6,494 bases of DNA from CAMCFD01 sp965661355 (lineage in GTDB: Bacteria > Pseudomonadota > Alphaproteobacteria > Rickettsiales > UBA1997): NCBI GenBank assembly GCA_965661355.1, contig CBFIDI010000064.1, positions 1-6,494 of the forward strand. Direction: 5' to 3'. Below are positions 5,507 through 6,494 of this stretch, one piece after another (position 1 is the stretch's first letter; the number at the start of each line of letters is the position of its first letter). The position numbers were made by a program, and so were the translations under genes. The notes beneath the pieces were generated by a model. The model did no database searches. It was not told the origin of the DNA and saw only the letters and a program-made list of their open reading frames with translations.

Positions 5507-6494
5507 ATGTCAGGCAATTTAGAGTTTACAATTGATAAAAACGGAGTAGCAAACTTAATTTTTGACTCAAAAGGCCAAAAAATCAATAAGCTTTCGGCCG
5601 AAGTTTTATATGAATTAGAAAAGGCGGTTAATGTTATTGATGGCAACAAAGCTATAAGGGTTTTGCTTATTTCTTCTGGTAAGGCAAATATATTTATTGC
5701 AGGTGCTGATATCAATGAAATTAAAGACTTGAATAATGAAGAAGACGCTAAAAACAAGGTTTCGTATGGCCAAAATGTTTTAGATAGAATTTCTGAACTG
5801 AAAATTCCGACTATTGCTTTAATTAATGGCGCATGTATGGGCGGTGGTTTAGAGCTTGCTCTGGCTTGCGATTATAGAGTTGCGGTTTTAAATGATAAAA
5901 CAAAACTTGGTTTACCCGAGGTTAATTTGGGAATAATTCCGGGTTTTGGCGGAACTCAACGCTTACCATCGTTAATTGGCTTGCAGGAATCTTTAAATAT
6001 AATACTAGCTGGCAAGCCAGTTAGTTCAGATAAATCTTATAAAATAGGTCTTGTTGACGACATTGTGCGCGAAGAGTTTCTGGAAGAAAAAATGAGCCAT
6101 TTTGTTTCAGAAATATTGAAAAATAAAGATAAAAACTGCTATTTATTAAAAAGAAAAAGAAATGCAAGGTCAAGATTTTTCAATGAAAATATTCTTTTAA
6201 AAAAATATCTAATTTTTTACTTTGCTAAAAAAAGTTTGTTACAAAAAACCGGGGGAAATTATCCTGCGCCATTTTATGCGCTTGAAGTAATAAAGGAAAC
6301 CTATGGCAAATCTTATGGCAAAAAAGGACTTAAAATAGAATTAGAGTCATTTTGTGATTTAGTAATTGGTCAGGTCTCGAAAAATTTAATTGATATTTAC
6401 TTTATTAACGAATCTTTAAAAAAAGACGATGGCGTTGAAAATGGCAATGAAATTGTTGACAAAAAATTCTTCGTTAGAAATGCTGCAATATTAG
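5507..6494 (+). CDS. fadJ: Multifunctional fatty-acid oxidation protein, alpha subunit (enoyl-CoA hydratase / 3-hydroxyacyl-CoA dehydrogenase), N-terminal part
   Basis: The protein hydrates trans-2-enoyl-CoA and then oxidises (S)-3-hydroxyacyl-CoA, two steps of beta-oxidation, normally paired with a thiolase (FadI/FadA). The 329 codons present hold the full crotonase domain (about 1-190): oxyanion-hole AGAD at 65-68, GACMGGGLELALACDYR at 108-124 with catalytic E116, and LGLPEVNLGIIPGFGGTQR at 134-152 with catalytic E138. These correspond to E119 and E139 of E. coli FadB; the two extra residues between them are more FadJ-like. A linker region (about 190-315) follows. The open frame ends at FFVRNAAIL, the first strand of the NAD-binding dehydrogenase domain, whose glycine loop would come next. 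Roughly 370-400 residues are missing beyond 6494. The ATG at 5507 has no Shine-Dalgarno sequence; an in-frame TGA at 5462-5464 limits extension, and no ATG, GTG or TTG lies between. A FadB-type name is equally possible. Confidence 0.9.
   Translation, partial: MSGNLEFTIDKNGVANLIFDSKGQKINKLSAEVLYELEKAVNVIDGNKAIRVLLISSGKANIFIAGADINEIKDLNNEEDAKNKVSYGQNVLDRISELKIPTIALINGACMGGGLELALACDYRVAVLNDKTKLGLPEVNLGIIPGFGGTQRLPSLIGLQESLNIILAGKPVSSDKSYKIGLVDDIVREEFLEEKMSHFVSEILKNKDKNCYLLKRKRNARSRFFNENILLKKYLIFYFAKKSLLQKTGGNYPAPFYALEVIKETYGKSYGKKGLKIELESFCDLVIGQVSKNLIDIYFINESLKKDDGVENGNEIVDKKFFVRNAAIL

Noticed and set aside
5491..5757. Minus-strand open frame of 88 codons
   Set aside because: It is antisense to the start of the fadJ crotonase domain, which is clearly the real coding strand.

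Overview
The window is strongly A+T-rich by eye and carries six recognisable protein genes, all housekeeping or core metabolism. It most likely comes from an alphaproteobacterium. The best taxonomic clue is a COQ9-family protein (ubiquinone biosynthesis), a family largely limited to Alphaproteobacteria and mitochondria. The base composition, A/T-only leaders and two gene-free stretches of about 465 and 530 bases suggest a host-associated or genome-reduced lineage, or another low-GC one. That is inference; there is no rRNA or other marker here to place it more precisely.

Layout. Positions 1-1146 (minus strand) hold an acetylornithine aminotransferase gene (argD type), cut at its C-terminal end by the window edge. 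Positions 1147-1611 are a divergent A/T-rich intergenic region with a plausible argD promoter and an 11-bp A/T palindrome beside it. Positions 1612-3117 (plus strand) hold a COQ9-family gene and, 15 bases later, a CvpA-family membrane protein gene, probably one transcript. Positions 3118-3250 carry a consensus sigma70-type promoter (TTGACA, 16 bp, TATAAT). It should drive fabG (3251-3994) and trxB (4016-4975), which are 21 bases apart. Positions 4976-5506 contain no gene but hold several inverted repeats, ending in a promoter overlaid by two perfect palindromes. From 5507 to the window edge runs the N-terminal part of a fadJ/fadB-type multifunctional beta-oxidation protein.

How the genes relate. 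FabG (fatty-acid elongation) and FadJ (fatty-acid breakdown) are opposing arms of lipid metabolism. COQ9 supports the quinone pool that accepts beta-oxidation electrons. TrxB supplies thiol reducing power and ArgD serves arginine and possibly lysine synthesis. There is no mobile element, CRISPR array, toxin-antitoxin pair or defence gene.

I do not see a new multi-gene system. The most noteworthy signals are regulatory: the double-palindrome promoter in front of fadJ, a foldable stretch with two competing pairings after trxB, and the absence of Shine-Dalgarno sequences at every start codon although a strong orphan one lies in the fadJ leader.
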